DNA of 64,000 nucleotides. Source: Dongia_B soli. GTDB taxonomy: Bacteria > Pseudomonadota > Alphaproteobacteria > Dongiales > Dongiaceae. The stretch lies in the NCBI RefSeq assembly GCF_034044715.1, contig NZ_JAXCLW010000012.1, forward strand, positions 1 to 64,000. Reading direction: 5' to 3'. Both the position numbers and the translations under genes were made by a program. Positions 35,356-44,018 of the stretch are shown here, in pieces. Below the pieces are notes generated by a model. That model searched no databases. It was given only the letters and a program-made list of their open reading frames with translations, and was not told the DNA's origin. Every line of letters starts with the position of its first letter. The first letter of the stretch is position 1.

Positions 35356-35895
35356 ATGGATATTTCGAAGATCAAGATCGGCGATAACGCCCCCTATGAC
35401 GTCAATGTGGTGATCGAGATCCCGCTCGGCGGCAACCCGGTGAAATACGAGCTGGATAAGGAATCCGGTGCGATCTATGTCGACCGCTTCCTCTATACGG
35501 CGATGTATTATCCCGGCAATTACGGATTCATCCCCCATACGCTCAGCAATGACGGCGATCCCTGCGATGTCATCGTCCTCGGCCCGACCCCGGTTGTGCC
35601 CGGTGCCGTGTTGCGGGCTCGCCCGGTCGGCGCCCTGATCATGGAAGACGAGGCCGGCATCGATGAGAAAATCATCGCCGTGCCGGTCGACAAGCTGCAT
35701 CCGTTCTATACCGATGTGCGCTCCTATCGCGACCTGCCGGAAATCTTGCGCGAGCAGGTGGCGCATTTCTTCACCCACTACAAGGACCTGGAGAAGGGCA
35801 AGTGGGTGAAGGTGTCGCGCTGGGCCGATGTCGACGAATCACTGGAACTGATCCGCACCGGCATCGCCGCGGCACAGCAGGCCAAGCAAAAATAA
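35356..35895 (+). CDS. ppa: Inorganic pyrophosphatase (family I)
   Basis: 179 residues, normal length. Active-site residues are visible: EIPLGGNPVKYELD, the signature GDPCDVIVL (D-x-D-P-x-D-V-like), YPGNYGFIPHT, and EDEAGIDEKIIAVP. It hydrolyses pyrophosphate to phosphate in the cytoplasm, driving biosynthetic reactions, and needs Mg2+. It stands alone between two strong terminators. Confidence 0.97.
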   Translation: MDISKIKIGDNAPYDVNVVIEIPLGGNPVKYELDKESGAIYVDRFLYTAMYYPGNYGFIPHTLSNDGDPCDVIVLGPTPVVPGAVLRARPVGALIMEDEAGIDEKIIAVPVDKLHPFYTDVRSYRDLPEILREQVAHFFTHYKDLEKGKWVKVSRWADVDESLELIRTGIAAAQQAKQK

Positions 35896-35923
35896 CCGCT
35901 GCGTGGTCGTTTCGCTGCAATAA

Positions 35924-35952
35924 GGCCGGCGCCCGCTCGGGGCCGGCCTTTT
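35924..35952 (+). terminator. Rho-independent terminator after ppa
   Basis: GGCCGGC (35924-35930) pairs with GCCGGCC (35942-35948) around an 11-base loop and is followed by TTTT. A preceding AA completes a bidirectional layout. Confidence 0.88.
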
Positions 35953-36036
35953 GCGTTCCGGCCGTCCGCTTTCCGGGTTGCTCCGGTCGTCCCGCTTAGG
36001 CAAGGTGATGCTTTACGTCTTGCCGATGGACCCCGC

Positions 36037-36804
36037 ATGGCAAATTCCAGTCTCTTCGATCTCAGCGGTGAAATTGCTTTCGTCACCGGCGCCTCGGCCG
36101 GTCTCGGCCGACATTTCGCGAGCGTCCTGGCAGAAGCCGGGGCCAAGGTCGCGCTCTGCGCCCGCCGCCGCGATCTGGTTGCCCAGGCTGTCGCTGCTTT
36201 GCCGGCCGGCCGGGCATTGGCGGTCGTGGGCGATGTCACGGACGGTGCCTCGATGCAGCGCGCCTTGCGGCAGGCTGGGGATGAATTGGGCCCGGTGACC
36301 TTGCTCATCAACAATGCCGGCATCGCCGATGACCATGCGGCGCTCGATCTGCCCGAGGACGATTGGGACCGCGTGATCGATATCAATCTCAAGGGCGCTT
36401 GGCGCCTGTCACAGCTTTGCGCCCAGCATTGGGTCGAACGTGGTGCGCCCGGCAACATTGTCAATATTGCCTCGATCCTCGCTCTTCGCGTCGCCGGTCG
36501 TAGTCTGCCCTATGCTGTCTCCAAGGCGGGGCTGGTGCAAATGACGAAGGCGCTGTCGCTGGAATGGGCGCGGCATGGCATCCGTGTCAATGCCATCGCG
36601 CCGGGCTATATTGAAACCGATCTCAACCGCGATTTCTTCGCTACCGCTCCCGGCCAGGCGCTGATCAAGCGCATCCCACAACGCCGTCTCGGCCAGCCCG
36701 GCGATCTCGATGGCGCCTTGTTGCTCCTGGCCTCATCCGCTTCCGCCTATATGACCGGCAGCGTCGTCACGGTGGATGGCGGCCATCTGAACTCCAGCCT
36801 GTGA
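36037..36804 (+). CDS. SDR oxidoreductase of a 4-hydroxyacyl-CoA-type operon
   Basis: 255 residues, classical SDR: TGASAGLG at about residue 17, NNAGIAD, catalytic Ser in NIASILALRVAGRSLPYAVSKAGLV with YAVSK, and a C-terminal GSVVTVDGG that is typical of FabG-like enzymes. First gene of four co-directional, nearly touching genes (SDR, acyl-CoA dehydrogenase, APH kinase, DUF6285). In the levulinate operon a reductase of this class interconverts the keto- and hydroxyacyl-CoA; that role here is inference. Confidence 0.9.
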   Translation: MANSSLFDLSGEIAFVTGASAGLGRHFASVLAEAGAKVALCARRRDLVAQAVAALPAGRALAVVGDVTDGASMQRALRQAGDELGPVTLLINNAGIADDHAALDLPEDDWDRVIDINLKGAWRLSQLCAQHWVERGAPGNIVNIASILALRVAGRSLPYAVSKAGLVQMTKALSLEWARHGIRVNAIAPGYIETDLNRDFFATAPGQALIKRIPQRRLGQPGDLDGALLLLASSASAYMTGSVVTVDGGHLNSSL

Positions 36805-36813
36805 GGCGATACG

Positions 36814-38028
36814 ATGGATTTTACGCTCTCGGCTGAAACGCATGATCTTTGCAAGCGGATCGACGCCTTCCTCGAACAACATGTGCTGAAGCTGGAAACC
36901 GATCCGGGGAGTTTCGGCGAGGGCGAGAATATCCGCGAGGATCTGCTGCAGGATCTGCGTGCCAAGGCGCAAGCCGAAGGGCTTTGGTGTTTCCAGATGC
37001 CACGCGACCTTGGCGGCCAGGGCCAGGACACGGTCGGCATGGCAGCGTGCTACGAGGCGGCAGGGCGCTCGATCTTCGGGCCGGTCATCTTCAACATCGC
37101 CGCACCCGATGACGGCAATATGTTTCTGCTGAACAAAGTGGCGACGCCGGCGCAGAAGGAACGCTGGTTGGTGCCGATCATTCGTGGCGAGGCGCGCTCG
37201 GCCCTGGCGATGACCGAACCGCATCCCGGTGCCGGCTCCGATCCCGCCGGCATGATGCGCACCACCGCGACGAAACGCGGCGGCCTTTGGGTGATCCACG
37301 GCCATAAATGGTTCATCACCGGCGCCGGCGCCGCGAAACATTTCATCCTGCTGGCCCGCACCTCCGACGATCCGAAGCGCGGCCTCACGGCTTTCCTGTT
37401 CGACAAGGACCAGCCGGGCTGGCGCATCGAGCGGCGTATCCCGATCATGGGACCGGAGGAACATGGCGGCCATTGCGAATTGATCTTTGAGGGCCTGGAA
37501 ATTCCCGACGAGAACCGATTGATGGGGGTGGGCGAGGGGATGAAGGCAGTGCAGATCCGTCTCGGCACCGCGCGTCTCACCCATTGCATGCGCTGGCTAG
37601 GCATGGCCAAGCGGGCACTGGAAATTGCCACCGCCTATGTCGATGAACGGCAGAGTTTCGGCCGCACGCTGATCGAGCGTGAAGGCGTCCAATGGATGCT
37701 GGCCGAAGCAGCGATGGCGATCGAGACGGGCAGGCTGTTGACGATGCAGGCTGCCTGGTATCTCGACCAGGGAAATCAGGCCCGCAAGCAGGTTTCGATG
37801 GCGAAGATTCAGGTCGCCGATACCTTGCATAAGGCGGTGGATGTGGCGATCCAGCTTTGCGGCGCACGCGGCTATTCGAAGGACACGCCGCTCGAATGGA
37901 TGTATCGCTATGCGCGCCAGGCACGCCTGGTTGATGGTGCATCGGAAGTGCATAAGATGGTTCTGGCCCGCAACCTGATGGCGGAAGGGCGGGAATTCTG
38001 GTCGTGGCAACCGCAACGACGGAAGTAA
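36814..38028 (+). CDS. Acyl-CoA dehydrogenase, ACAD10/11 type
   Basis: 404 residues. FAD/acyl-CoA dehydrogenase motifs are present (AMTEPHPGAGSD, HKWFITGAGAA, GTARLTHCMRWLG, QLCGARGYSKDTPLEWMYRYARQ). The C-terminal RLVDGASEVHKMVLARN matches the ACAD10/11 and LvaC group rather than ordinary beta-oxidation dehydrogenases, which have a catalytic Glu in a different arrangement. In that group the enzyme processes a 4-phosphoacyl-CoA made by a partner kinase. It starts 9 bases after the SDR and is followed by the kinase gene, which agrees. Confidence 0.93.
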   Translation: MDFTLSAETHDLCKRIDAFLEQHVLKLETDPGSFGEGENIREDLLQDLRAKAQAEGLWCFQMPRDLGGQGQDTVGMAACYEAAGRSIFGPVIFNIAAPDDGNMFLLNKVATPAQKERWLVPIIRGEARSALAMTEPHPGAGSDPAGMMRTTATKRGGLWVIHGHKWFITGAGAAKHFILLARTSDDPKRGLTAFLFDKDQPGWRIERRIPIMGPEEHGGHCELIFEGLEIPDENRLMGVGEGMKAVQIRLGTARLTHCMRWLGMAKRALEIATAYVDERQSFGRTLIEREGVQWMLAEAAMAIETGRLLTMQAAWYLDQGNQARKQVSMAKIQVADTLHKAVDVAIQLCGARGYSKDTPLEWMYRYARQARLVDGASEVHKMVLARNLMAEGREFWSWQPQRRK

Positions 38029-38049
38029 GAGAGCAAAGGGGTTCGATCG

Positions 38050-39168
38050 GTGAGCTTGGACAAATATCGCACGGCCCTGGCCGACTTCATCAGCGCCGAA
38101 ACCGGTGGCACGGCGGCGGTGACGATGGGCGGGAAACTTGGCGGTGGCGCCATCCAGGATAATTGGGCAATCGATGTGGAGATTGCCGGCGGTCCGCAGG
38201 CCGGTCGCCACGAACTGGTCCTGCGCAGCGACGCCGTCAGCCGCATCGCTGAAAGCCGCAGCCGTGCCGAGGAAGTGGCCCTGTTGCAGACTGCGCTTGA
38301 TGCCGGCATGACCGTGCCGCAGCCCTTCGCGCTGGAGCCCACCGGCAAGGTGATCGGGCGACCCTTCAGCTTGATCCGCCGGCTGCCGGGCGTCGCGGAA
38401 CCGCGCCAGGTGCTGCATCAGCTTGCCGATCTCGCGGAAATGCATGAAGCGGAACATGGCGATGATAAAACAAGCGAAGCGCCGGGAGATGTATTGGCGC
38501 GTCGTCTCGGCGAAGAGCTGGCGAAACTCCATCGCGTGACGCTGGAAGCAGTGCCGGGTGGTCTGGCTTTCCTGGAGCCTGCCGGCCCTGATCTGGTCGC
38601 CCGGCGCGTCGCCGATTACCGCCGCCATCTCGACCAATTGCCCGAACCCCAGCCAGTGCTGGAATGGGCGTTGAATTGGATCGAGGACCATGCGCCTGCG
38701 ATCGAGCGCATTACGCTCTGTCACCGCGATTTCCGCCTCGGCAATCTGTTGATCGATGATGGCCGGCTCACCGGCGTGCTGGATTTCGAATTCGCTGGCT
38801 GGAGCGATCCCGATGAAGATCTGGGCTGGCTCTGCGCCCGCTGCTGGCGCTTCGGCGCTTTCGCCCAGGAGGCGGGGGGGATCGGCAGCCGCGCCGCTTT
38901 CTATGACGGCTATCGGAATGTTGCCGGCCGCGAGATCGACGATCGCCGCATCCGTTTCTGGGAAATCTTCGGCACCTTGCGGTGGGCGATGATCGCCTTG
39001 GATCAGGGCGAGCGCCATTTCAGCGGCGGCGAAAGATCGCTCAACCTGGCGCTCACCACCTTGCGGGCGCTGGAATGCGACTACGACCTGTTGCATGACA
39101 TCGAGGCATTCGACAAGCCGGCGCCCGAGAAAAAGCATCGCCATAAGTCCGCGGGCGACGAAGCCTGA
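38050..39168 (+). CDS. Phosphotransferase (APH/choline-kinase fold), LvaA/ACAD10-like
   Basis: 372 residues; the start codon is GTG 38050. The fold is aminoglycoside-phosphotransferase-like: CHRDFRLGNLLIDD contains the catalytic Asp and metal-binding Asn, and GVLDFEFAGWSDPDEDLGWL carries the second metal-ligand Asp. The family includes the kinase half of human ACAD10/11 and bacterial LvaA, which phosphorylates the 4-hydroxyl of 4-hydroxyacyl-CoA. Gene neighbours (acyl-CoA dehydrogenase before, DUF6285 after) support this. Antibiotic resistance is not indicated. Confidence 0.85.
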   Translation: MSLDKYRTALADFISAETGGTAAVTMGGKLGGGAIQDNWAIDVEIAGGPQAGRHELVLRSDAVSRIAESRSRAEEVALLQTALDAGMTVPQPFALEPTGKVIGRPFSLIRRLPGVAEPRQVLHQLADLAEMHEAEHGDDKTSEAPGDVLARRLGEELAKLHRVTLEAVPGGLAFLEPAGPDLVARRVADYRRHLDQLPEPQPVLEWALNWIEDHAPAIERITLCHRDFRLGNLLIDDGRLTGVLDFEFAGWSDPDEDLGWLCARCWRFGAFAQEAGGIGSRAAFYDGYRNVAGREIDDRRIRFWEIFGTLRWAMIALDQGERHFSGGERSLNLALTTLRALECDYDLLHDIEAFDKPAPEKKHRHKSAGDEA

Positions 39169-39182
39169 GAGGAGAGAGTAAT

Positions 39183-39578
39183 ATGCTGACCCGTCCCGAT
39201 ACCGATGCGCTCTTGTCGATCGCGCTCGAAACCCTGCAGGAAGAGTTGCTGCCGCGCCTTACCGGCGATGACAAGCTGACCGGCCTGATGATCGCCCGCG
39301 CGCTGGCGATCGTGCAGGCGGCCTCTCATGATCACGGCGAACAGTCGAAGCGGGAAACGGCGGAAATCGCGGCGCTACTGGACGAGCCGCCTTGCGACGA
39401 TCCGGTAACCGCGCGGCGGCAATTGGCCCAGGCGATCCGGGCGCGGAAATTCGCGCCCGGTACGCCGGACGCCGTGCGGCTGCGCGATCATCTCTTGGGC
39501 GTGACGGCGGCACGGCTCCGGCTGGTCAACCTCAAATACATGGCTGCCCGCCAGCGCCGCGCCGAATCCTCGATCTGA
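39183..39578 (+). CDS. DUF6285 small protein, LvaB-like partner
   Basis: 131 residues: LTRPDTDALLSIALETLQEELLPRL, then LMIARALAIVQ and RLRLVNLKYM at the end. This pattern fits the DUF6285 family, small helical proteins encoded next to ACAD10/11-type kinases. By position it resembles LvaB of the levulinate operon, which is needed with the kinase. No catalytic motif seen, so an accessory subunit is likely. A GAGAGGAGAG ribosome-binding site precedes the ATG, and a 14-base gap separates it from the kinase gene. Confidence 0.75.
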   Translation: MLTRPDTDALLSIALETLQEELLPRLTGDDKLTGLMIARALAIVQAASHDHGEQSKRETAEIAALLDEPPCDDPVTARRQLAQAIRARKFAPGTPDAVRLRDHLLGVTAARLRLVNLKYMAARQRRAESSI

Positions 39579-39596
39579 CTACGCGCGAGCCACCTT

Positions 39597-40607
39597 TTAT
39601 TCGCAAGCGACCATCGCGTGCTTTGCGCGGGCAGCTTCCTCGCGCTTCGCCGCGTAGCGCCGGGCGATATAGGCACAGACCATCAGCTGGATCTGGTGAA
39701 ACAGCATCAACGGCAGGACGATGCCGCCGACATCCTGGCCGGCGAAGATCACCTTTGCCATCGGCACGCCGCTGGCCAGGCTCTTCTTCGACCCGCAGAA
39801 GACGATGGTGATTTCATCGGCCTTGTTGAAACCCATCCACCGGCTGCCATAAGTGGTGGCCACCATGACGATGGCGAGCAGCGCCATATCGACGATCACC
39901 ATGACAGCGAAGCTCTCCGGCGTCAGGCGATGCCACAGGCCGGAGACCACCGCTGCGCCGAAGGCGAGATAGACCACCATCAGGATCGAGCCGCGATCGA
40001 CCACGCTCAGCATCTTGCGATGTTTCTCTACCCAGTGGCCGATCCAGGGCTGCAGGATCTGGCCGGCGATGAAGGGGGCGAGAAGCTGCAGTAGAATGGA
40101 TTCCAGCCCGTCCAGCGAGAAGCCGCTGGCCGCACCGCCACCTTCGATACGGAACAGCAAACCGACCAGCAGCGGCGTCACGAACATGCCGATGATATTG
40201 GAGGCCGAGGCGGAACAGACCGCTGCGGCGATGTTGCCGCCGGCAATGGAGGTGAAGGCAATCGAAGACTGCACCGTCGAGGGCAGCACGCTGAGGAACA
40301 GGATGCCGGCATAGAAGGCCGGGGTGAGCAGGCTCGGCACCAGGATTTGCGTGGCGAGGCCGAGCAGCGGAAACAGGATGAAGGTGCTGGCGAAGACCAC
40401 CAGATGCAATCGCCAATGACCGAGGCCCGCCATCACCGTCGCGCGGGACAGCCGCGCGCCATGCAGGAAGAACAGCAGGCCGATGGCGATATCGGTGGCG
40501 ACCTCGAACCAGTCGGCAAATGCGCCGCGGACCGGCAGCACGGAAGCAAGAACCACCGTGCCGAGCAAGGCGAGGGTGAAGTTATCGGGACGAAGACGCG
40601 CCAACAT
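39597..40607 (-). CDS. Bile acid:sodium symporter (SBF/YfeH-like) family transporter
   Basis: 336 residues, about 9-10 membrane helices. ATDIAIGLLFFLHGARLS at the N-terminus and VLPSTVQSSIAFTSIAGGNIAAAVCSASASNIIGMFVTPLLVG, the crossed-helix region of the SBF fold, are diagnostic of the YfeH/SBF-like DUF4137 group. The probable transport substrate is an organic anion, with unknown counter-ion. It is divergent from a LysR gene, a typical arrangement for transporter regulation. Confidence 0.9.
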   Translation of the reverse strand: MLARLRPDNFTLALLGTVVLASVLPVRGAFADWFEVATDIAIGLLFFLHGARLSRATVMAGLGHWRLHLVVFASTFILFPLLGLATQILVPSLLTPAFYAGILFLSVLPSTVQSSIAFTSIAGGNIAAAVCSASASNIIGMFVTPLLVGLLFRIEGGGAASGFSLDGLESILLQLLAPFIAGQILQPWIGHWVEKHRKMLSVVDRGSILMVVYLAFGAAVVSGLWHRLTPESFAVMVIVDMALLAIVMVATTYGSRWMGFNKADEITIVFCGSKKSLASGVPMAKVIFAGQDVGGIVLPLMLFHQIQLMVCAYIARRYAAKREEAARAKHAMVACE

Positions 40608-40726
40608 GGGCCAATACTTTCGGAAATTTACTGAGAGGCGTTTATGACCAGAATCTAAGCTGTTTGACGGTTATTGTGAATACGGCTAGCCTGAATATCA
40701 GTAATCGCAATTCGTGATAACCGGCT
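40608..40726. promoter_or_regulatory. Divergent symporter/LysR promoter region
   Basis: The 119-base gap contains an imperfect inverted repeat (TTATTGTGAA around 40672 and TTCGTGATAA around 40712) in AT-richer DNA. This suits a LysR binding region controlling both genes. Operator assignment is by position only. Confidence 0.4.
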
Positions 40727-41644
40727 ATGTTCGATCCTCAACTGCTTGCCACTTTTGCCGCCGTCGCTCGCACCCGCAGCTTTACCGAGGCGGCGGGACA
40801 GCTCGGCATCGGCCAATCCACCGTCAGCCAGCATGTCCGCCGGTTGGAGGAGCTCGCCGGCCGGCGGCTGCTGGCGCGCGACACCCATTCCGTGGCTCTG
40901 ACCCCGGATGGCCAGGCGATGCTGGGTTTCGCTCAATCGATTTTGGACTCCCATGACCGGGCGGCAAGGTATTTTGCCGGCACCGAATTGCGCGGCAATC
41001 TGCGGTTCGGCGCTTCTGAAGACTTTGTTTACAGCCAACTGCCTCAAGTGTTGCGCGATTTCACCCGCAAGCATCCTTCGGTCGATCTCGAGCTGACCGT
41101 AGCCCTGAGCGGCGTCCTTTATGAAATGCTGGAAGCTGGGCAGCTCGATTTAATCCTCGCCAAGCGCCGGCTCGATGGGGCGCCAACTTCGGGTAAGGTT
41201 GCAGGCAGCAAGCTGCGCAAAGCGCCGGGACATTGGAGTGAAGAACGTGGTCGTCTGGTTCGGCGTGACGAACTCGTCTGGGTGGCGAGCGATCCGGCTA
41301 TCCTGGTGCCCGACCGTCCGGTGCCATTGATCGCCTTTCCGCCGCCCAGCGTCACCCGCGCCATTGCCCTCGATGCGCTCAATCAGGCGAAGCTGCCCTG
41401 GCGCGTCGTCTGCACCTGCAGCAGCCTCAGCGGACTGCGCGCCGCTGCACTGGCCGGCCTCGGCGTCCTGGTGCAGCCGCGCAGCATGTTGCCGGCGGGC
41501 CTCACGCCCTTGCGCGCGGGGCGTCCCTTGCCGGCGCTGGATGATATCGAATTCATCGTCACCGGCCGCACCGCCAAGATCAGCGGGCCTGCAGAAGCCT
41601 TGGCCCAGCAAATCCTCAGCAGCGACGCGCAATTGCAGATCTGA
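40727..41644 (+). CDS. LysR-family transcriptional regulator
   Basis: 305 residues. The N-terminal HTH is clear (LLATFAAVARTRSFTEAAGQLGIGQSTVSQHVRRLEELAGRRLL), followed by the linker helix and a periplasmic-binding-protein-like effector domain. It is divergently transcribed from the SBF-family symporter, so it probably senses that transporter's substrate. An insertion near residues 155-170 (KVAGSKLRKAPGHW) is unusual in the family and worth comparing. Confidence 0.92.
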   Translation: MFDPQLLATFAAVARTRSFTEAAGQLGIGQSTVSQHVRRLEELAGRRLLARDTHSVALTPDGQAMLGFAQSILDSHDRAARYFAGTELRGNLRFGASEDFVYSQLPQVLRDFTRKHPSVDLELTVALSGVLYEMLEAGQLDLILAKRRLDGAPTSGKVAGSKLRKAPGHWSEERGRLVRRDELVWVASDPAILVPDRPVPLIAFPPPSVTRAIALDALNQAKLPWRVVCTCSSLSGLRAAALAGLGVLVQPRSMLPAGLTPLRAGRPLPALDDIEFIVTGRTAKISGPAEALAQQILSSDAQLQI

Positions 41645-41646
41645 TC

Positions 41647-42012
41647 CTATAGGCTGTCCCGGGATTTGATGAAAGCGTGCACCTTCCAGACATCGTCTGG
41701 CGAGAGGCGCAGGCCGAAGGCAGGCATTTGCGTATTCTTGCGTCCGTTGATCACGGTTTCGAGGAATTGCTCATCGGTGAGCTTAGTGGCGAACAGATTG
41801 GGGCCCCGTGCACCGGCCTTGCCGTGGCAGCCCATGCATTTGCTGCGATAGGTCAACTCGCCTTCGTCGATCGCCTCGGCCTGTCCGAGGAAGGGATCCG
41901 TCACCGTCTCGTCGCTGCGGCCGGGCCCAGCCTGGGCGAGCCAGGCGACAAGTGTCGTGCAAGCAAAGGCGGCGAGAATGCCGAGCCGAATTGACGTCAT
42001 TTTCAACAACAT
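41647..42012 (-). CDS. Small soluble cytochrome c
   Basis: 121 residues with a signal peptide (IRLGILAAFACTTLVAWLAQA). The heme attachment site is CMGCH, and a distal Met is probably in NTQMPAFG, with LSPDDVWKVHAFI as the C-terminal helix. It is exported and covalently binds one heme c. It follows the PQQ alcohol dehydrogenase by 21 bases on the same strand, so it is the likely electron acceptor of that enzyme (a cytochrome cL-type role). Confidence 0.9.
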   Translation of the reverse strand: MLLKMTSIRLGILAAFACTTLVAWLAQAGPGRSDETVTDPFLGQAEAIDEGELTYRSKCMGCHGKAGARGPNLFATKLTDEQFLETVINGRKNTQMPAFGLRLSPDDVWKVHAFIKSRDSL

Positions 42013-42033
42013 TCTCGCCGACCGTCGACGCGA

Positions 42034-43791
42034 TTACTTCTTAAATTCCGGCAGCATCTTCTCGATCACCTGCTGATTATAGGCGCTGCCTTCTTGGACC
42101 TTGCCGTCGATAGCGAACACCCAGAGCATGCCGCCTTTCGGCGCCGAATAATAGAAGCTCGGGTCGCCGCCAAGACCGGAGAGCACCGCAACATACTGCT
42201 TTCCATCCAGCTGGTAGGTGATCGGCGAGGCGTTGATGCCAGATCCTGTCTGGAACTTCCACAGCTCCTTGCCTGTCTTGGCGTCATAGGCCAGGAAGCG
42301 GCCGCGCTGGTCGCCGGTAAAGAGTACGCCTCCTTTGGTGACCAGCATGCCGGCAAAGAGCGGCAATGAGCTTGGTACGTCCCAGACGACTTTCTTATTG
42401 GCGATATCGATGGCCTTGATATGGCCGATCGTGTCACCCATCCGGTACATTTGATAATCGACGCCGATATACCAGTCACCCGGCTTGTAATTCAGTTTCT
42501 TCTTTTCCCATGCCGTGAGGCCCATGCCCCATTGATTGACCGAGGTGAAGAAGTAGCCGAGATCAGGATCATAGGCTGGCGGGAACCAATTGGTGCCGCC
42601 TTCCAGGCCGGGCACGATCGGCTGGATCGTGGCGCCGCCACTCTTCGGCCGCATCTCCGCATTGACCTTGGGGCGACCCGTGACGGGATCGATGCCGGAG
42701 GTCCAGTTGATGCCTTCAACGAGCGGGAAGGCATAGATGAACTTTCCAGTGGTCCGGTCGATGGCATAGAAGAAGCCGTTCCGATTGGAGACCACGGCTG
42801 CCTTGACCGGCTTCCCGTCGATGGTCAAATCAACCAGGATCGGGGTCGCCATGCCATCATAATCCCAGGCATCGTTCGGCGTGTATTGGAAGGCCCACTT
42901 CATCTTGCCGGTATCGGGATCAAGCGCCATCATGCAGTCGGTCCAAAGGTTGTCCCCGGGGATCCGATCTGTGCTCCATGGAGCCGGATTGCCGATGCCC
43001 CAATAGAGCGTGTTGGTCGCCGCGTCATAACTGCCGGTCAGCCAGGTCGGCCCGCCACCGGTTTTCCAGCTATCGTCCTTCGGCCAGGTGTCGCTGCCCG
43101 GCTCGCCCGGCGCCGGGATGGTATAGGTTGTCCATTCAAGCGCACCCGTCTTGGCATTGAAGGATTTGAGATAGCCGCGCGCCCCGAATTCGCCGCCCGA
43201 GATGCCGATGATCACATGGTCGTTGACGATGAGCGGCGCGGAGTTCGTGGTGATGCCCTTCGACCAGTCATCGATCTTCGTTTCCCAGGCGACCTTGCCG
43301 TCGGCACGGTGGAGCGCGACCAATTTTGCATCGAGCCGCGCGACATAAACCAGGTCGTCCTTCATTGCCAAGCCGCGATGGATCGGGCCGCAGCACAGGA
43401 CTGCAGTCAGTCCCTGGTCGTATTCCGGTTCGTAATGCCAGACGATGTTGCCGCTGCGGGCATCGACGGCAAAGACGCGCGCATAATCGGCAGAGAAGTA
43501 GAGGACCCCGTCGCGGAATAGCGGCGTGGATTCCAGTCCGCCCAACTGGCCGCCGGTCGACATTGCCCAGACCGGGTGCAGCTGCGCGACATTTTCCGGG
43601 GTCAATTCGCTGAGTGGGCTGTATCGCCAATTGCGATAGTCGCGCCCATACATCAGCCATTCAGCACTATTGTCCTGCGCCTTCAGCAAATCATCGGTGC
43701 TGACCGGTCCGGCCTGGGCTACAGGTGTGGCAAGCATAACAGCGGTGACAATGGTCACCGCTGCAAAGATATGCTTCGATATCATTTGCAT
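42034..43791 (-). CDS. Periplasmic PQQ-dependent alcohol/methanol dehydrogenase, lanthanide-type signature
   Basis: 585 residues with a signal peptide (AAVTIVTAVMLATPVAQA). A GGGAGG lies 7 bases upstream of the ATG. An eight-bladed W-motif propeller follows. Visible active-site features are adjacent Cys133-Cys134, Glu201 (in GGEFG), Asn268 (in GIGNPAPW), and Asp310-Tyr-Asp312 in NDAWDYDGMA. The second Asp two residues after the catalytic one is the known marker of lanthanide-dependent XoxF/PedH-like enzymes, whereas calcium MxaF enzymes have Ala there. The substrate (methanol or another alcohol) cannot be fixed. Forms an operon with the cytochrome c. Confidence 0.93.
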   Translation of the reverse strand: MQMISKHIFAAVTIVTAVMLATPVAQAGPVSTDDLLKAQDNSAEWLMYGRDYRNWRYSPLSELTPENVAQLHPVWAMSTGGQLGGLESTPLFRDGVLYFSADYARVFAVDARSGNIVWHYEPEYDQGLTAVLCCGPIHRGLAMKDDLVYVARLDAKLVALHRADGKVAWETKIDDWSKGITTNSAPLIVNDHVIIGISGGEFGARGYLKSFNAKTGALEWTTYTIPAPGEPGSDTWPKDDSWKTGGGPTWLTGSYDAATNTLYWGIGNPAPWSTDRIPGDNLWTDCMMALDPDTGKMKWAFQYTPNDAWDYDGMATPILVDLTIDGKPVKAAVVSNRNGFFYAIDRTTGKFIYAFPLVEGINWTSGIDPVTGRPKVNAEMRPKSGGATIQPIVPGLEGGTNWFPPAYDPDLGYFFTSVNQWGMGLTAWEKKKLNYKPGDWYIGVDYQMYRMGDTIGHIKAIDIANKKVVWDVPSSLPLFAGMLVTKGGVLFTGDQRGRFLAYDAKTGKELWKFQTGSGINASPITYQLDGKQYVAVLSGLGGDPSFYYSAPKGGMLWVFAIDGKVQEGSAYNQQVIEKMLPEFKK

Positions 43792-44018
43792 GCGGTTGCC
43801 TCCCGTCGTACGAACTTTATCCTGTCGGTTGCACTGCGATATGGGTCGCAGGCCCGGTGCTCGTTACGCCGCTATATGACGCCGGCTTGACGCCAGCCGA
43901 GGAATGATACCGTTCACTGTTGGCGATGTCGATGCCGTCCTCGGCAGGGGAATCTTTACCGCTCGCGAGCAGCATCGCGAATGCCCCGTCATGGTCCGGT
44001 ACCAGCTAGCTGATGCTG

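Noticed and set aside
37597..39144. 515-codon minus-strand frame
   Set aside because: Runs antisense across the acyl-CoA dehydrogenase and kinase genes, which carry all diagnostic motifs; no homology signal in the shadow.
42421..43521. 366-codon plus-strand frame
   Set aside because: Antisense to the PQQ alcohol dehydrogenase, whose propeller and active site are unambiguous.
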